Source: a virus
Strand: one strand, 5' to 3'
Virus record (IMG/VR): IMGVR_UViG_3300005588_000456
Coordinates: 1 to 21,147 of that record
Length of the DNA: 21,147 nt
Position 1 is the first letter of the stretch, and every line of letters begins with the position of its first letter. The notes beneath the pieces were generated by a model, which searched no databases, had not been told where the DNA came from, and worked only from the letters and a program-made list of their open reading frames with translations. The position numbers and the translations under genes are program-made. Below are positions 1-6,189 of this stretch, in pieces.

Positions 1-19
1 AAAGTGACGGACGAATAAT

Positions 20-95
20 TCCCCCTTAGTTCAGTTGGTAGAACGGTGGACTGTTAATCCATATGTCGCTGGTTCGAGTCCAGCAGGGGGAGCCA
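20..95 (+). tRNA. tRNA-Asn (anticodon GTT)
   Basis: A complete 76-nt cloverleaf can be traced. The 7-bp acceptor stem pairs TCCCCCT with AGGGGGA. The D arm contains TTCAGTTGGTAGAA, the anticodon loop is CTGTTAA with GTT at 53-55, the T arm is CTGGTTCGAGTCCAG, and a CCA tail is encoded. It closely resembles gammaproteobacterial tRNA-Asn. The serine recombinase gene ends inside it on the opposite strand, so this is very likely the chromosomal attachment site of the element to its right. The second half of the att duplication would lie outside the window. Confidence 0.97.
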
Positions 96-1622
96 CATTG
101 AATTCTCACTGTGAATCATTTCAGGGTTCACAGTGAGAAGTCCTTCAGGACTCCAAGTTACCTTAGCAAACTCATCCATTATCTCTATTTGATCAACAAA
201 TTTTTCCAGGAACTTTCTTTTTAATCTAACTGGGACTTTTTCGCTGGTTAGTGTTTTCCTGATTAGCAAATAAAAATCATCAACATCTTTTTCATCTATA
301 ACAGGGACTTCTTCTGACTCTTTATCCAGAACAGCGAGCCTGTGCTGTATTTTTGCGATTTCATCATTAAGCTCTCGAAGTCTTGGAGCTAGGTCACCCA
401 TATTCAACCCAAGATCAGGATTTTCTAAAACCTCAAACAATCGTGCTCTTTTCTTTTTTAATGGGCTTAATTGTAACTCTAAGGACTGAGTTTCTTCTGC
501 TATTCGTTTCGCTCGTGTTCCCTTTAGCTGAGCCATGTCTTCCATTAATCGCTTAAGCACTTTCTTACTCAAAATACCGTTTAAAAACTTATCCGTTATA
601 AACTCTTCAAGTGCGCTGGCCGGCAACCGACATTTGCAATCATTAATTCCTTTTGTGCCACCCGAGCAGCTATAGTAGTAATACACTTTATTACGGCCGG
701 TTGCTCCTTCAATATTCATCGGATATCCACACTGATGAATCAAGATACCGGATAACAACCAGTTAGATTTCGGTATGCCACCTTTTTTATCGGGACTACA
801 GGTTATCTGTTGTGCCTGGTCAAATGTTTTTTGGCTAACTATAGGTTGATGACTGTTAATAATAATCCAGCTTTCTTCTGGCATTTCATTCCCACGACCA
901 TCACGACGACCGTAAACAGTCTTCCCTAACAGGATTTCGTTACTCAGTAAATAATGCACTGAGTTACTACTCCAAGGCTTTCCTCTTTTCGTAATTTTTG
1001 CATCATTCAGGTTTTTTGCGATGGTTTTGAACCCCAATCCCTCGAGTCTTGCTTTAAAAATCCGATTTACGATAGCAGCTTCTACAGGTTCTGGTACCAA
1101 GCGTTTCCTTTTGGGGTTTTCTTCAGCTTTCACCACTTTGTAGCCAAATGGTACCGTTCCACCGTTCCAGTAACCTTCCTGAGCGTTCTTTCTCATTGAG
1201 CGAGTGGTATCGACCGATACCTGGATGGAATGATATTCGTCAAAAATCTCAAGAATCGACTCGTGCAGGAAGCCAGACTCGTTTTTATGGTCGATTTTTA
1301 CAGTGCAGTACTCGACCATGGTACCGGCTTTAGCCAACCGGTCTTTATTCAGCTTCGCCTCGACCATATTTCGAGCAAAACGACTAGTGGACCAAGTAAT
1401 AAAGTAATCTACTTCATTATTTTCACAGTAATGAATGGCACTTTGAAACTCAGGTCTTCTATCGGTTCTACCTGACAGACCTTTGTCAGAGAATACCTTT
1501 AAAACCTCACATTTCAACTCTTTTGCCTTCTCCACGCACTTATCTAGCTGCGAATTTAAAGGTAATTCTTTTTCTGCCTGCTTGCCTGTTGAGACTCGCA
1601 GGTAAATAACTGCAGTTTTCAT
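54..1622 (-). CDS. Large serine recombinase (integrase) ending inside tRNA-Asn
   Basis: This 522-residue protein is predicted to integrate and excise the element. The N-terminal resolvase domain (about 1-150) has the nucleophile Ser11 in YLRVST and the SRFARN motif at 80-85. A recombinase domain follows (about 155-285, with VPFGY at 157-161). Next comes a zinc-ribbon-like segment (Cys298, Cys319, Cys329, Cys331), then a charged coiled coil (about 365-435) typical of large serine recombinases. The gene is the last one before the tRNA, and residues 510-522 plus the stop codon are read from the antisense strand of tRNA-Asn, ending in the sequence LPLLDSNQRHMD. The C-terminus is therefore made by the attachment site itself and would change on excision. 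No strong Shine-Dalgarno sequence precedes the ATG; the upstream gene ends 9 bp away, so translational coupling is likely. Family assignment is firm; tRNA-Asn as target is inferred from position. Confidence 0.93.
   Translation of the reverse strand: MKTAVIYLRVSTGKQAEKELPLNSQLDKCVEKAKELKCEVLKVFSDKGLSGRTDRRPEFQSAIHYCENNEVDYFITWSTSRFARNMVEAKLNKDRLAKAGTMVEYCTVKIDHKNESGFLHESILEIFDEYHSIQVSVDTTRSMRKNAQEGYWNGGTVPFGYKVVKAEENPKRKRLVPEPVEAAIVNRIFKARLEGLGFKTIAKNLNDAKITKRGKPWSSNSVHYLLSNEILLGKTVYGRRDGRGNEMPEESWIIINSHQPIVSQKTFDQAQQITCSPDKKGGIPKSNWLLSGILIHQCGYPMNIEGATGRNKVYYYYSCSGGTKGINDCKCRLPASALEEFITDKFLNGILSKKVLKRLMEDMAQLKGTRAKRIAEETQSLELQLSPLKKKRARLFEVLENPDLGLNMGDLAPRLRELNDEIAKIQHRLAVLDKESEEVPVIDEKDVDDFYLLIRKTLTSEKVPVRLKRKFLEKFVDQIEIMDEFAKVTWSPEGLLTVNPEMIHSENSMWLPLLDSNQRHMD
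103..139. repeat. Perfect 13-bp inverted repeat beside the tRNA
   Basis: TTCTCACTGTGAA (103-115) and TTCACAGTGAGAA (127-139) are exact inverted copies separated by 11 bp. They lie 8 bp past the tRNA CCA end and inside the last codons of the serine recombinase. There is no T-run after it, so it is a poor intrinsic terminator. Its place at the presumed attachment junction makes a recombinase-binding half-site, or a processing hairpin for the tRNA transcript, the two obvious readings. Confidence 0.7.
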
Positions 1623-1631
1623 TTTTTTATA

Positions 1632-2096
1632 TTAACTCTTGTCTTCTTTCGCCGCGATAGCTCGTTCGATTGTTCTAACGTGAACTTTTATTTTTAATTC
1701 ACGCTTCAAGTATTTCTGAATAGCTTTATTGTCGTAGCCAGCTTCCGATAAGCTACGAATAACAAGGTTGCGTTGGTATGAATGATATCGACTAATGCAC
1801 GGTACATACAAACTCTTGCCGGAATCGGTCATAGCGTCAAGATGATGCCACACGGCAATAAAGCTTTCGATTCCAATCTTTTCCACAAGAGGCAACCACT
1901 TGGCTGAAAGACCAATTTCGCGCAATTCATCGAGCGCGCGATTTTTTTGTACGGAAAGTCCTGAAGATATGCAGTTATCCTGGTACCCTCCCCCCCCACC
2001 AGAGAGGTGGTCACCCTTATGCCGAGCCCCCACCATACCCATACCTTCTGATATTTGCGTTTTAAGTTTCGCAATGTCTTCGTTTCGAGCTTTCAT
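1632..2096 (-). CDS. Small HTH-like protein upstream of the serine recombinase
   Basis: I do not recognise a precise family for this 154-residue protein. The C-terminal half (about 80-150) has a pattern like Mor/C-type or homeodomain-like regulators: a short helix, LYVPCISRY, then a basic helical segment (RNLVIRSLSEAGYDNKAIQ) and a second helix ending RTIERAI. This suggests DNA binding. It ends 9 bp before the recombinase start, so the two are probably co-transcribed; a directionality factor or integrase regulator is a reasonable inference, not shown. The Shine-Dalgarno AAGGAG is 11 nt from the ATG. Residues 33-37 are a Gly run encoded by a tract of eight consecutive G (1990-1997 on the plus strand as C), a possible slippage site. 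Confidence 0.72.
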   Translation of the reverse strand: MKARNEDIAKLKTQISEGMGMVGARHKGDHLSGGGGGYQDNCISSGLSVQKNRALDELREIGLSAKWLPLVEKIGIESFIAVWHHLDAMTDSGKSLYVPCISRYHSYQRNLVIRSLSEAGYDNKAIQKYLKRELKIKVHVRTIERAIAAKEDKS

Positions 2097-2347
2097 AACG
2101 TCTTGATCTCCTTAGCATATAGCTTTGGTGAACTTCGTTTTTACCTATTAAGCGAAATAGTCCTACGGCAATAGGTCTATGCTTTTGGCCGTAATTAAGG
2201 CGATTTTCAGAGGTGTGTTAAACCGTCTGAGAACACCCGTAAATCCTATATATAAGTAATCCTGTAACCTCCTGCTATAGTGGTTCTATGTGAAACTCCG
2301 TGAACCCGAATGCGTGTGCAGCCTGTTATGTAGAATAAAGGGCCAGA
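2097..2347. other. Intergenic region with short inverted repeats
   Basis: I see no credible gene in these 251 bp. There is a short inverted repeat TACGGC (2164-2169) / GCCGTA (2188-2193), a GGTTC/GAACC pair around 2281-2305, and an AT-rich TATATATAAG patch near 2250. This probably holds the promoter for the HTH/recombinase pair and the 3' end of the tyrosine recombinase transcript, but no convincing promoter hexamer pair or terminator stands out. Confidence 0.4.
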
Positions 2348-3358
2348 CTATTTGAGCATTTTAGTTAATGGAGTGACGTGCGTATTAATCTTGCCGAGTG
2401 GATTAGCCTTATCCACTACCTGTGTAAGCTTTCTAAGCGCTAACTGTTGGTAGATGCGAGTGGTGTCAGCATTGGCGTGACCAAGTAATGTCATGACTTC
2501 TGGAGTAGTCGCTGATTCTTCAGCTAACTCAGCGCCAACTAAATGGCGCATTGCATGAGGGTGTGCCTGGTCTGCCGGAATACCTGCTGCCTTTGCATGC
2601 TTGGTGATGATGTCCTGTACTGTGCGCTTCTGAAGTCTTCTCTTCTCGCCACGATGATCATACTCAGGCACGGTTCTGTTGCGAGTATTGATAAAGAGTA
2701 CTCGTTGGCCATTAGGCAGCAACCTATCGGCACTTCTAAAGTCCGGATGTGCCAGGTAAGCCTGAAGGAGTAGCATCGCTTCACTGGGAACAGGGACTAC
2801 CCGCTGATTCTTACCCTTCTCTTCCAGGCTAACAGCACAACGAGAGTGACCTGCCTCATCCTCATACCAGACCAAAGACTCTTGATTCAGGCTAATCAGA
2901 CCGCTAATACGCATACCTGTGCCAATCAGCATAGCCATGATAGTGACATCTCTTAAACCTATAAAGGTATTGATATCAGGTGCCATCAATAGCTTTTCAG
3001 CATTCTTCAGCCCAAGCGCTTTAGGTATCTTTCGACCTATTCTTGGGTAGACCAGGCGAAGAGATGGGTTGGAAGGGATGTGGCCATTCTCAAAGAGCCA
3101 GGTGTAAAAACCTTTCACGGCTGCAATAACCGCTTTCCTTGAGCTAGGGCTTAAACCCTCTTTATATAAGTGCATCCCGGTCCAATCCAACAGCTCCTGG
3201 TAAGACAGGTCAATGAATGGGGTGTCTGGATAAAAATTTTTAAGCCTTACCAGGTAACCAAAGTACTTCTCAGCCGTTGAATCTGACCGTCCTTCAGCCG
3301 CTTTTTTGTAATCAATCCACTGTTTAAGCAGTTGAAAACATGGTTCTTTTTCGAACAT
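2348..3358 (-). CDS. XerC/D-like tyrosine recombinase
   Basis: This is a 336-residue site-specific recombinase with an N-terminal SAM-like core-binding domain (about 5-95) and a C-terminal catalytic domain (about 115-320). The catalytic set is visible: Arg150 in GTGMRISGLISL, a Lys in EEKGKNQR (181-183), His268-x-x-Arg271 in HAMRH, His294 in LLGHA and the nucleophile Tyr303 in RIYQQL. Its architecture is that of XerC/XerD and of many phage or plasmid resolvases; its length also matches integron integrases, but I see no integron-specific segment or attC. The start is supported by GGGGAGG 7 nt upstream. It is not adjacent to the tRNA junction, so it may serve dimer resolution or another site, possibly in the repeat-rich 606 bp directly upstream. 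Function as recombinase is firm, substrate unknown. Confidence 0.92.
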   Translation of the reverse strand: MFEKEPCFQLLKQWIDYKKAAEGRSDSTAEKYFGYLVRLKNFYPDTPFIDLSYQELLDWTGMHLYKEGLSPSSRKAVIAAVKGFYTWLFENGHIPSNPSLRLVYPRIGRKIPKALGLKNAEKLLMAPDINTFIGLRDVTIMAMLIGTGMRISGLISLNQESLVWYEDEAGHSRCAVSLEEKGKNQRVVPVPSEAMLLLQAYLAHPDFRSADRLLPNGQRVLFINTRNRTVPEYDHRGEKRRLQKRTVQDIITKHAKAAGIPADQAHPHAMRHLVGAELAEESATTPEVMTLLGHANADTTRIYQQLALRKLTQVVDKANPLGKINTHVTPLTKMLK

Positions 3359-3554
3359 TTCAAAACCTCCCCAGGGAGAAAAACCTGTGGAACCGTGGAT
3401 GACGGGAATATTTATTGTAACTCATTGATGTGCTTAGAAAAAGGCATCCACACTTTTCCACAAAAAAGCGTGGATCACGAAAAAAACCCGTGGACACATT
3501 TTGTTACATTTTCAAAACCCGTGGAAGCGCATATTCCTTTCTTTTTCGCTCGCT

Positions 3555-3606
3555 CTTTATATATTTCTTTATTTTTTAATAACTTAATAAATAAATATAA
3601 ATAAAG
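3555..3606. other. AT-rich block
   Basis: About 50 bp made almost entirely of A and T sit between the sparse and the tandem GTGGA copies. Such a block beside iterons is the usual form of a DNA unwinding element. That role is an inference from arrangement only. Confidence 0.5.
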
Positions 3607-3631
3607 AGGGGCGGGCGCGAAAAAACGGCAT

Positions 3632-3682
3632 GTGGAAGAAAAGGACAAATCCGTGGAAGAAAAGGACAAATCCGTGGAAGAA
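3632..3682 (+). repeat. 21-bp tandem direct repeats (two full plus partial copy)
   Basis: The unit beginning GTGGAAGAAAAGGACAAATC is repeated exactly at 3632-3652 and 3653-3673, followed by nine matching bases at 3674-3682. Unit length (21 bp, two helical turns) is typical of iterons that place a replication initiator on one face of the DNA. Confidence 0.85.
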
Positions 3683-3750
3683 TTGAGATTTTATGATCCC
3701 CCTAAATACGGGCTTTTCAAGGACTTACAATAGAAAATAGCTATCATCCA

Positions 3751-3792
3751 CGCTTTTTACAACTTCTCCCCGAGAAGGTATTGTAAAAAGCG
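3751..3792. repeat. Long interrupted hairpin (12-bp + 6-bp stems)
   Basis: CGCTTTTTACAA (3751-3762) is exactly complementary to TTGTAAAAAGCG (3781-3792). Inside it CTTCTC (3763-3768) pairs with GAGAAG (3772-3777) around a CCC loop, leaving a 3-nt GTA bulge on one side. There is no T-run, so an intrinsic terminator is unlikely. Candidate roles are a tyrosine recombinase crossover site, a folded single-strand site or part of an origin. Confidence 0.7.
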
Positions 3793-3828
3793 GTTCGAAA
3801 GCGGATATTTTTGTACCTTTTTGGTTCA

Positions 3829-3845
3829 CTGACGTGAAACGTCAG
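3829..3845. repeat. CTGACGT/ACGTCAG dyad
   Basis: Perfect 7-bp inverted repeat with a 3-bp spacer (GAA), downstream of the hicA stop and in the same non-coding region as the tandem repeats. It could be a protein-binding site; no known consensus is claimed. Confidence 0.5.
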
Positions 3846-3964
3846 CCTACTTTAACTCGCTAAGGGGGTGCGGGGGGTTGTTAATGGATAGAGTTGGGCA
3901 TTGCCAGGTAAAGAGCAAAGAGGCAGCTTATAAATAGAAACTGGTGATTAGAAAATTTTATGAA

Positions 3965-4261
3965 TTAAGCTTTGGATTGATTGAGCTTACGTGAAATCTT
4001 ATCTAGATCTGGCTGGTATTTCTTTTCAGTACAACACCGAAACAGCTCCTTCTTCGATACTCCCGCCTGGTTTGCCATACTCTTAAACAATTCACGATGA
4101 AATGGGGCGTGGTGACTGTCGACCGTAACCTTACGATATGGATTATCTGCCGTCCACTGTTCATGACCGCCTTTCTGGCTACTAAAAGAAAAGCCGAGCT
4201 TTGTGAGCCCGGCTTTCATTTCTTTCTCTGTGACCGGCCTTAGCTTCCGTATTAGGCCCAT
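3965..4261 (-). CDS. hicA: HicA-like toxin (mRNA interferase)
   Basis: This 98-residue basic protein has the HicA dsRBD-like fold signature: a lysine-rich first helix (KEMKAGLTKLGF), the catalytic-type histidine in KGGHEQW (His33), a strand KVTVDSHH, and the C-terminal helix pattern FHRELFKSMANQAGVSKKELF. HicA toxins cleave mRNA and are neutralised by HicB. It overlaps the upstream hicB-like gene by 10 bp, the usual sign of coupled translation in toxin-antitoxin pairs. The order is antitoxin first, the reverse of the classic hicAB arrangement but found in many other HicBA loci. A C-terminal extension after about residue 75 (CTEKKYQPDLDKISRKLNQ) is longer than in minimal HicA proteins. Assignment is by pattern only. 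Confidence 0.75.
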   Translation of the reverse strand: MGLIRKLRPVTEKEMKAGLTKLGFSFSSQKGGHEQWTADNPYRKVTVDSHHAPFHRELFKSMANQAGVSKKELFRCCTEKKYQPDLDKISRKLNQSKA

Positions 4262-4581
4262 GCTCGACTACGTGGCTCCTCTTCGAACGCTAAGCATTTG
4301 GTGTCATTACCGTTCTTTTTCGAATGGATATAACACATCAATTTAATCCAATGATAGCGTAGTATTTGTGAAAGTGGCGCTTTTCTGTTTAATAGTTGAT
4401 AAGCATGCTGCCTATCAACAGTTACAGCCTCTTGCACGTAGTCAACAATTTGTCCATGAAGCTTTTGCTTTGCTTCTACCATGGTATCAGCTTGAGCGGC
4501 CAGGCTTAAGTCGATACACACAGCTATCCAGAGGCCATCTGACTTTTCAGCATAGCATCTTAGTAATTTGTCTTGTTGCAT
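4252..4581 (-). CDS. hicB: HicB-like antitoxin
   Basis: This 109-residue protein has the N-terminal HicB partial RNase-H-like fold: strand LLRCYAEKSDGLWIAVCIDL, then AAQADTMVEAKQKLHGQIVDYVQEA. Residues 60-80 (NRKAPLSQILRYHWIKL) resemble the middle of short HicB-like proteins. I cannot see a clear C-terminal HTH or ribbon-helix-helix domain, so DNA binding, if any, would be unusual. The start is supported by AAGGAG 6 nt upstream, and a 17-bp palindrome lies immediately before that. It presumably neutralises the HicA-like protein encoded 10 bp back in its own 3' end, stabilising the element. Confidence 0.72.
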   Translation of the reverse strand: MQQDKLLRCYAEKSDGLWIAVCIDLSLAAQADTMVEAKQKLHGQIVDYVQEAVTVDRQHAYQLLNRKAPLSQILRYHWIKLMCYIHSKKNGNDTKCLAFEEEPRSRAWA

Positions 4582-4593
4582 CCCAATCTCCTT

Positions 4594-4648
4594 AACCCTT
4601 TAAAAGGGTTTCGCATGCAGATTATCCATATAATGTATAAAAATTCAA
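4594..4648 (-). promoter_or_regulatory. hicBA promoter with palindromic operator
   Basis: Reading on the minus strand, TTGAAT (4643-4648) and TAATCT (4619-4624) are spaced by 18 bp and form a plausible sigma-70 promoter. The 17-bp palindrome AACCCTTTAAAAGGGTT (4594-4610, single central base) lies just downstream, between the promoter and the hicB start, where an autorepressing antitoxin complex would bind. Confidence 0.55.
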
Positions 4649-4733
4649 CATATTTCCGACAAATTGCGAAACTTGGAAAGTTACTAATATGAGTCTATAC
4701 CTTTGAAATAGTTCCTTCAACAGGATTTACTAG

Positions 4734-4798
4734 GCGCTCCTACGTGAATATTTTAAGACTTAGCGACCGTTAGTGGCCAAGATTTCGCGTAGGAACGC
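4734..4798. repeat. 11-bp inverted repeat, 43-bp spacer
   Basis: GCGCTCCTACG (4734-4744) and CGTAGGAACGC (4788-4798) are inverted copies with one mismatch, which becomes a G-U pair in a minus-strand transcript. It sits between the end of the antirepressor unit and the hicBA promoter. No T-run follows, so it is not a standard terminator. The rest of 4649-4810 holds nothing I recognise. Confidence 0.45.
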
Positions 4799-4810
4799 GG
4801 GGGTTTGGCG

Positions 4811-4975
4811 CTATCCTGTCAGTTTAGCCAGGATTAGCTGTAGCAGGAAGAAGAGCTGATCCCCAGTCATGTCGATCGGGGAATCCCCGGCTGCAGCGGC
4901 CATGTTGGCAACTGCTTCCAGCGCCTGGCCACCTTCGACAAGCTTCTTCTCCATAACGGCTAATTCATTACTCAT
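4811..4975 (-). CDS. Unknown 54-residue protein of the antirepressor unit
   Basis: A 54-residue open frame with a good Shine-Dalgarno (AAGGAGAC, about 8 nt before the ATG). The sequence starts MSNELAVMEKKLVEGG, is alanine-rich in the middle and ends in a hydrophobic helix-like stretch (LFFLLQLILAKLTG) too short for a confident membrane segment. I do not recognise it. It follows the Bro-N gene by about 80 bp in the same direction, with GC-rich short inverted elements between (about 5010-5050), and is probably part of the same transcript. Codon pattern and ribosome-binding site make it a likely real gene. Confidence 0.65.
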   Translation of the reverse strand: MSNELAVMEKKLVEGGQALEAVANMAAAAGDSPIDMTGDQLFFLLQLILAKLTG

Positions 4976-5058
4976 TTGTGTTGTCTCCTTGTTTTATTAT
5001 TGGTTAATGCGCAAGCCTGCGCCGCAATAATATACGGCTCAGGCGCGCATTTCCCAAA

Positions 5059-5577
5059 TCAGGCTGCCGGTAATTCTGCGAAATCGACCCTGTGGCCAAG
5101 AATGTTCGACAGGTCTCGAACCTCCTGTTGCAGGACAGACTTCAAGAAAGGATTGGTGGTCCCGGACAGCTTCTCGGAGACAGCAACGAGCTGTTTAGAA
5201 TAGCTGATGCGTTGGCTGGAGCTGACTTGGCCATAAGCGCCCCATTTCCGTATCGAGGGCAAGACCTCCTCACACACCCAGTTCGCGAACTCGATGGCCT
5301 TGGCCTTGTTCGAGCGGAAAATGAGTCGATAGAGGGCTGGTTCGGAGAGGAAAGTAGTCTCTTTTGCCCCACTCTGCATGCTAACCTTTATCATGCAGGT
5401 CCACTCTTTTGGCATGTTCTTCAGCGTCTGATTGCTCCAAGAAACGTCCAACGCATCGCACACATCCTTAGCGCAGAACCAGGTATTACCCAGCTCATCG
5501 CTGGCGGTTCGGATCTCGTTCTGGGTGAACAGGAAGGGATTAGCGATAGGCTTTATTTGCATCTCTTGATTATTCAT
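5059..5577 (-). CDS. Bro-N domain antirepressor-like protein
   Basis: This 172-residue protein has a canonical Bro-N domain at about 16-115: FTQNEIRTASDELGNTWFCA, then KDVCDALDV, a central strand region, FLSEPALYRLIFRSNKAKA and FANWVCEEVLPSIRKWGAY. Bro-N proteins bind DNA or other proteins, and phage members often act as antirepressors. The C-terminal 55 residues are helical and not recognised. The start has AGGAG upstream and overlaps the previous gene by 8 bp, so expression is coupled to the Bro-like gene and, through it, to the C4-like RNA further upstream. In this position it is the best candidate for a factor that inactivates the CI repressor at 16426-17184. Confidence 0.87.
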   Translation of the reverse strand: MNNQEMQIKPIANPFLFTQNEIRTASDELGNTWFCAKDVCDALDVSWSNQTLKNMPKEWTCMIKVSMQSGAKETTFLSEPALYRLIFRSNKAKAIEFANWVCEEVLPSIRKWGAYGQVSSSQRISYSKQLVAVSEKLSGTTNPFLKSVLQQEVRDLSNILGHRVDFAELPAA

Positions 5578-6058
5578 GGCTGCTCTCCTTAGTGTTTAAA
5601 GACACAACAGTCGATAGATACTCTGCCACCCTACTATCTTCACCCAGAAGGTCGGCGTGTTCGCAACCACTTTCAAAGCGATTGAATGCCGCAACCACAT
5701 CAAATAAAGAATCGATATGGTCTGGCACTACAGTTTTTATTAAGCGGCGAATACCAGCAAGGTTGATCACATAGCAGTTGATATTAGTTGCCCAGCACAC
5801 GAAACCAACTTCTCGCATTGCATTGCTTGGCTCATCTTCAACATACAGCTTTAACTGATACAACGCCTTCGTGACGTCCTCCCAGAAAAACCAGAGTTCA
5901 CTATTCATCGAATACGCTGGTCGCATATAGGTATTGCCGAAAATGGGATGCCTAAGGAAAGGAACGCCATAAAGGGTAAGGGTATTCGTTCCAGGAGGAA
6001 CGCAAGGGTTGTAGCGATGCTCGCTCAGTACAGTCGAGCTTTGAGTTTGATCAGTCAT
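5570..6058 (-). CDS. Divergent Bro-N-like protein, first gene of the antirepressor unit
   Basis: A 162-residue protein. I chose ATG 6058 because GGAGG lies 5 nt upstream; the open frame continues further up, but that part runs through a structured RNA and is unlikely to be translated. Residues 28-115 follow the Bro-N layout in diverged form: LTLYGVPFLRHPIFG, SELWFFWEDVTKALYQL (matching the WFCAKDVCDAL stretch of the next gene) and a YVINLAGIRRLI helix at the position of the conserved ALYRLIFRS helix. The region between about 6060 and 6183 contains a C4-like RNA with 7-nt complementarity to the sequence overlapping this ribosome-binding site, so translation is probably repressed in the lysogen. 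It may be a partner, regulator or second antirepressor. Confidence 0.7.
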   Translation of the reverse strand: MTDQTQSSTVLSEHRYNPCVPPGTNTLTLYGVPFLRHPIFGNTYMRPAYSMNSELWFFWEDVTKALYQLKLYVEDEPSNAMREVGFVCWATNINCYVINLAGIRRLIKTVVPDHIDSLFDVVAAFNRFESGCEHADLLGEDSRVAEYLSTVVSLNTKESSHE

Positions 6059-6104
6059 AATGACCTCCACGTGTTTTTGTGTTTTCGGCCACCTGAAAAT
6101 AGGT

Positions 6105-6183
6105 GGTCGGGAGTTCACAACCGTGCACGTGGCCACGGCGGGTTCATTCCCCTTTCGGGTCTTGTATTCGCCCACTCCCGACC
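6105..6183 (-). ncRNA. C4-like antisense RNA candidate upstream of antirepressor genes
   Basis: On the minus strand a 79-nt segment is closed by a perfect 10-bp stem, GGTCGGGAGT (6183-6174) with ACTCCCGACC (6114-6105). Inside are a GACCCGAAAGGGG hairpin and a CCGTGG/CCACGTGCACGG region. A plausible promoter places transcription start at the first G of the closing stem. The internal box CCACGTG (6132-6126) is complementary to CACGTGG (6073-6067), which overlaps the ribosome-binding site of the following Bro-like gene. C4 RNAs of phages P1 and P7 have this position and mode of action: they are made from the leader of the ant operon and block ant translation. Sequence identity to a C4 family model is not checked. 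A second hairpin, CCACCT/AGGTGG (6089-6106), overlaps the 3' end of the closing stem and could compete with it. Confidence 0.6.
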
Positions 6184-6189
6184 ATAATC

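Larger units (their letters stand above)
3387..3751. repeat. Cluster of eleven GTGGA/TCCAC motifs
   Basis: Eight forward GTGGA copies begin at 3387, 3395, 3470, 3490, 3521, 3632, 3653 and 3674. Three reverse copies (TCCAC) begin at 3447, 3457 and 3747. Most read CCGTGGA or TGTGGA, the latter being the tail of a DnaA box on the other strand. Less than one such pentamer would be expected by chance in about 365 bp counting both strands, so this is a real array of short binding sites. Confidence 0.75.
3359..3964. other. Repeat-rich non-coding region; candidate origin or recombination accessory region
   Basis: I see no credible gene in these 606 bp. They combine a cluster of GTGGA motifs (3387-3751), a DnaA-box-like TTTTCCACA (3454-3462, fits TTWTNCACA), an AT-rich block (3555-3606), 21-bp tandem repeats (3632-3682), a long hairpin (3751-3792), a TGACGT dyad (3829-3845) and G-runs GGGGGTGCGGGGGG near 3865-3880. 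Repeats plus AT-rich DNA plus a DnaA-like box are the usual ingredients of an iteron-type replication origin. The same layout next to a tyrosine recombinase could instead be arm and core sites of an attachment or resolution region. Confidence 0.55.

Noticed and set aside
103-139. Intrinsic terminator of the tRNA transcript
   Set aside because: The stem is strong but no T-run follows on either strand; kept only as an inverted repeat.
1829-2074. 81-residue minus-strand frame overlapping the pre-integrase HTH gene
   Set aside because: It is the shifted frame of that gene with no ribosome-binding site; only relevant if the G8 tract slips.
3632-3682. CRISPR array
   Set aside because: The 21-bp units are directly abutting with no spacers, only two and a half copies exist, and no cas gene is present.
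3751-3792. Integron attC site next to an integron-type integrase
   Set aside because: The hairpin lacks RYYYAAC/GTTRRRY ends, no gene cassette array follows, and the tyrosine recombinase shows no integron-specific insertion that I can identify.
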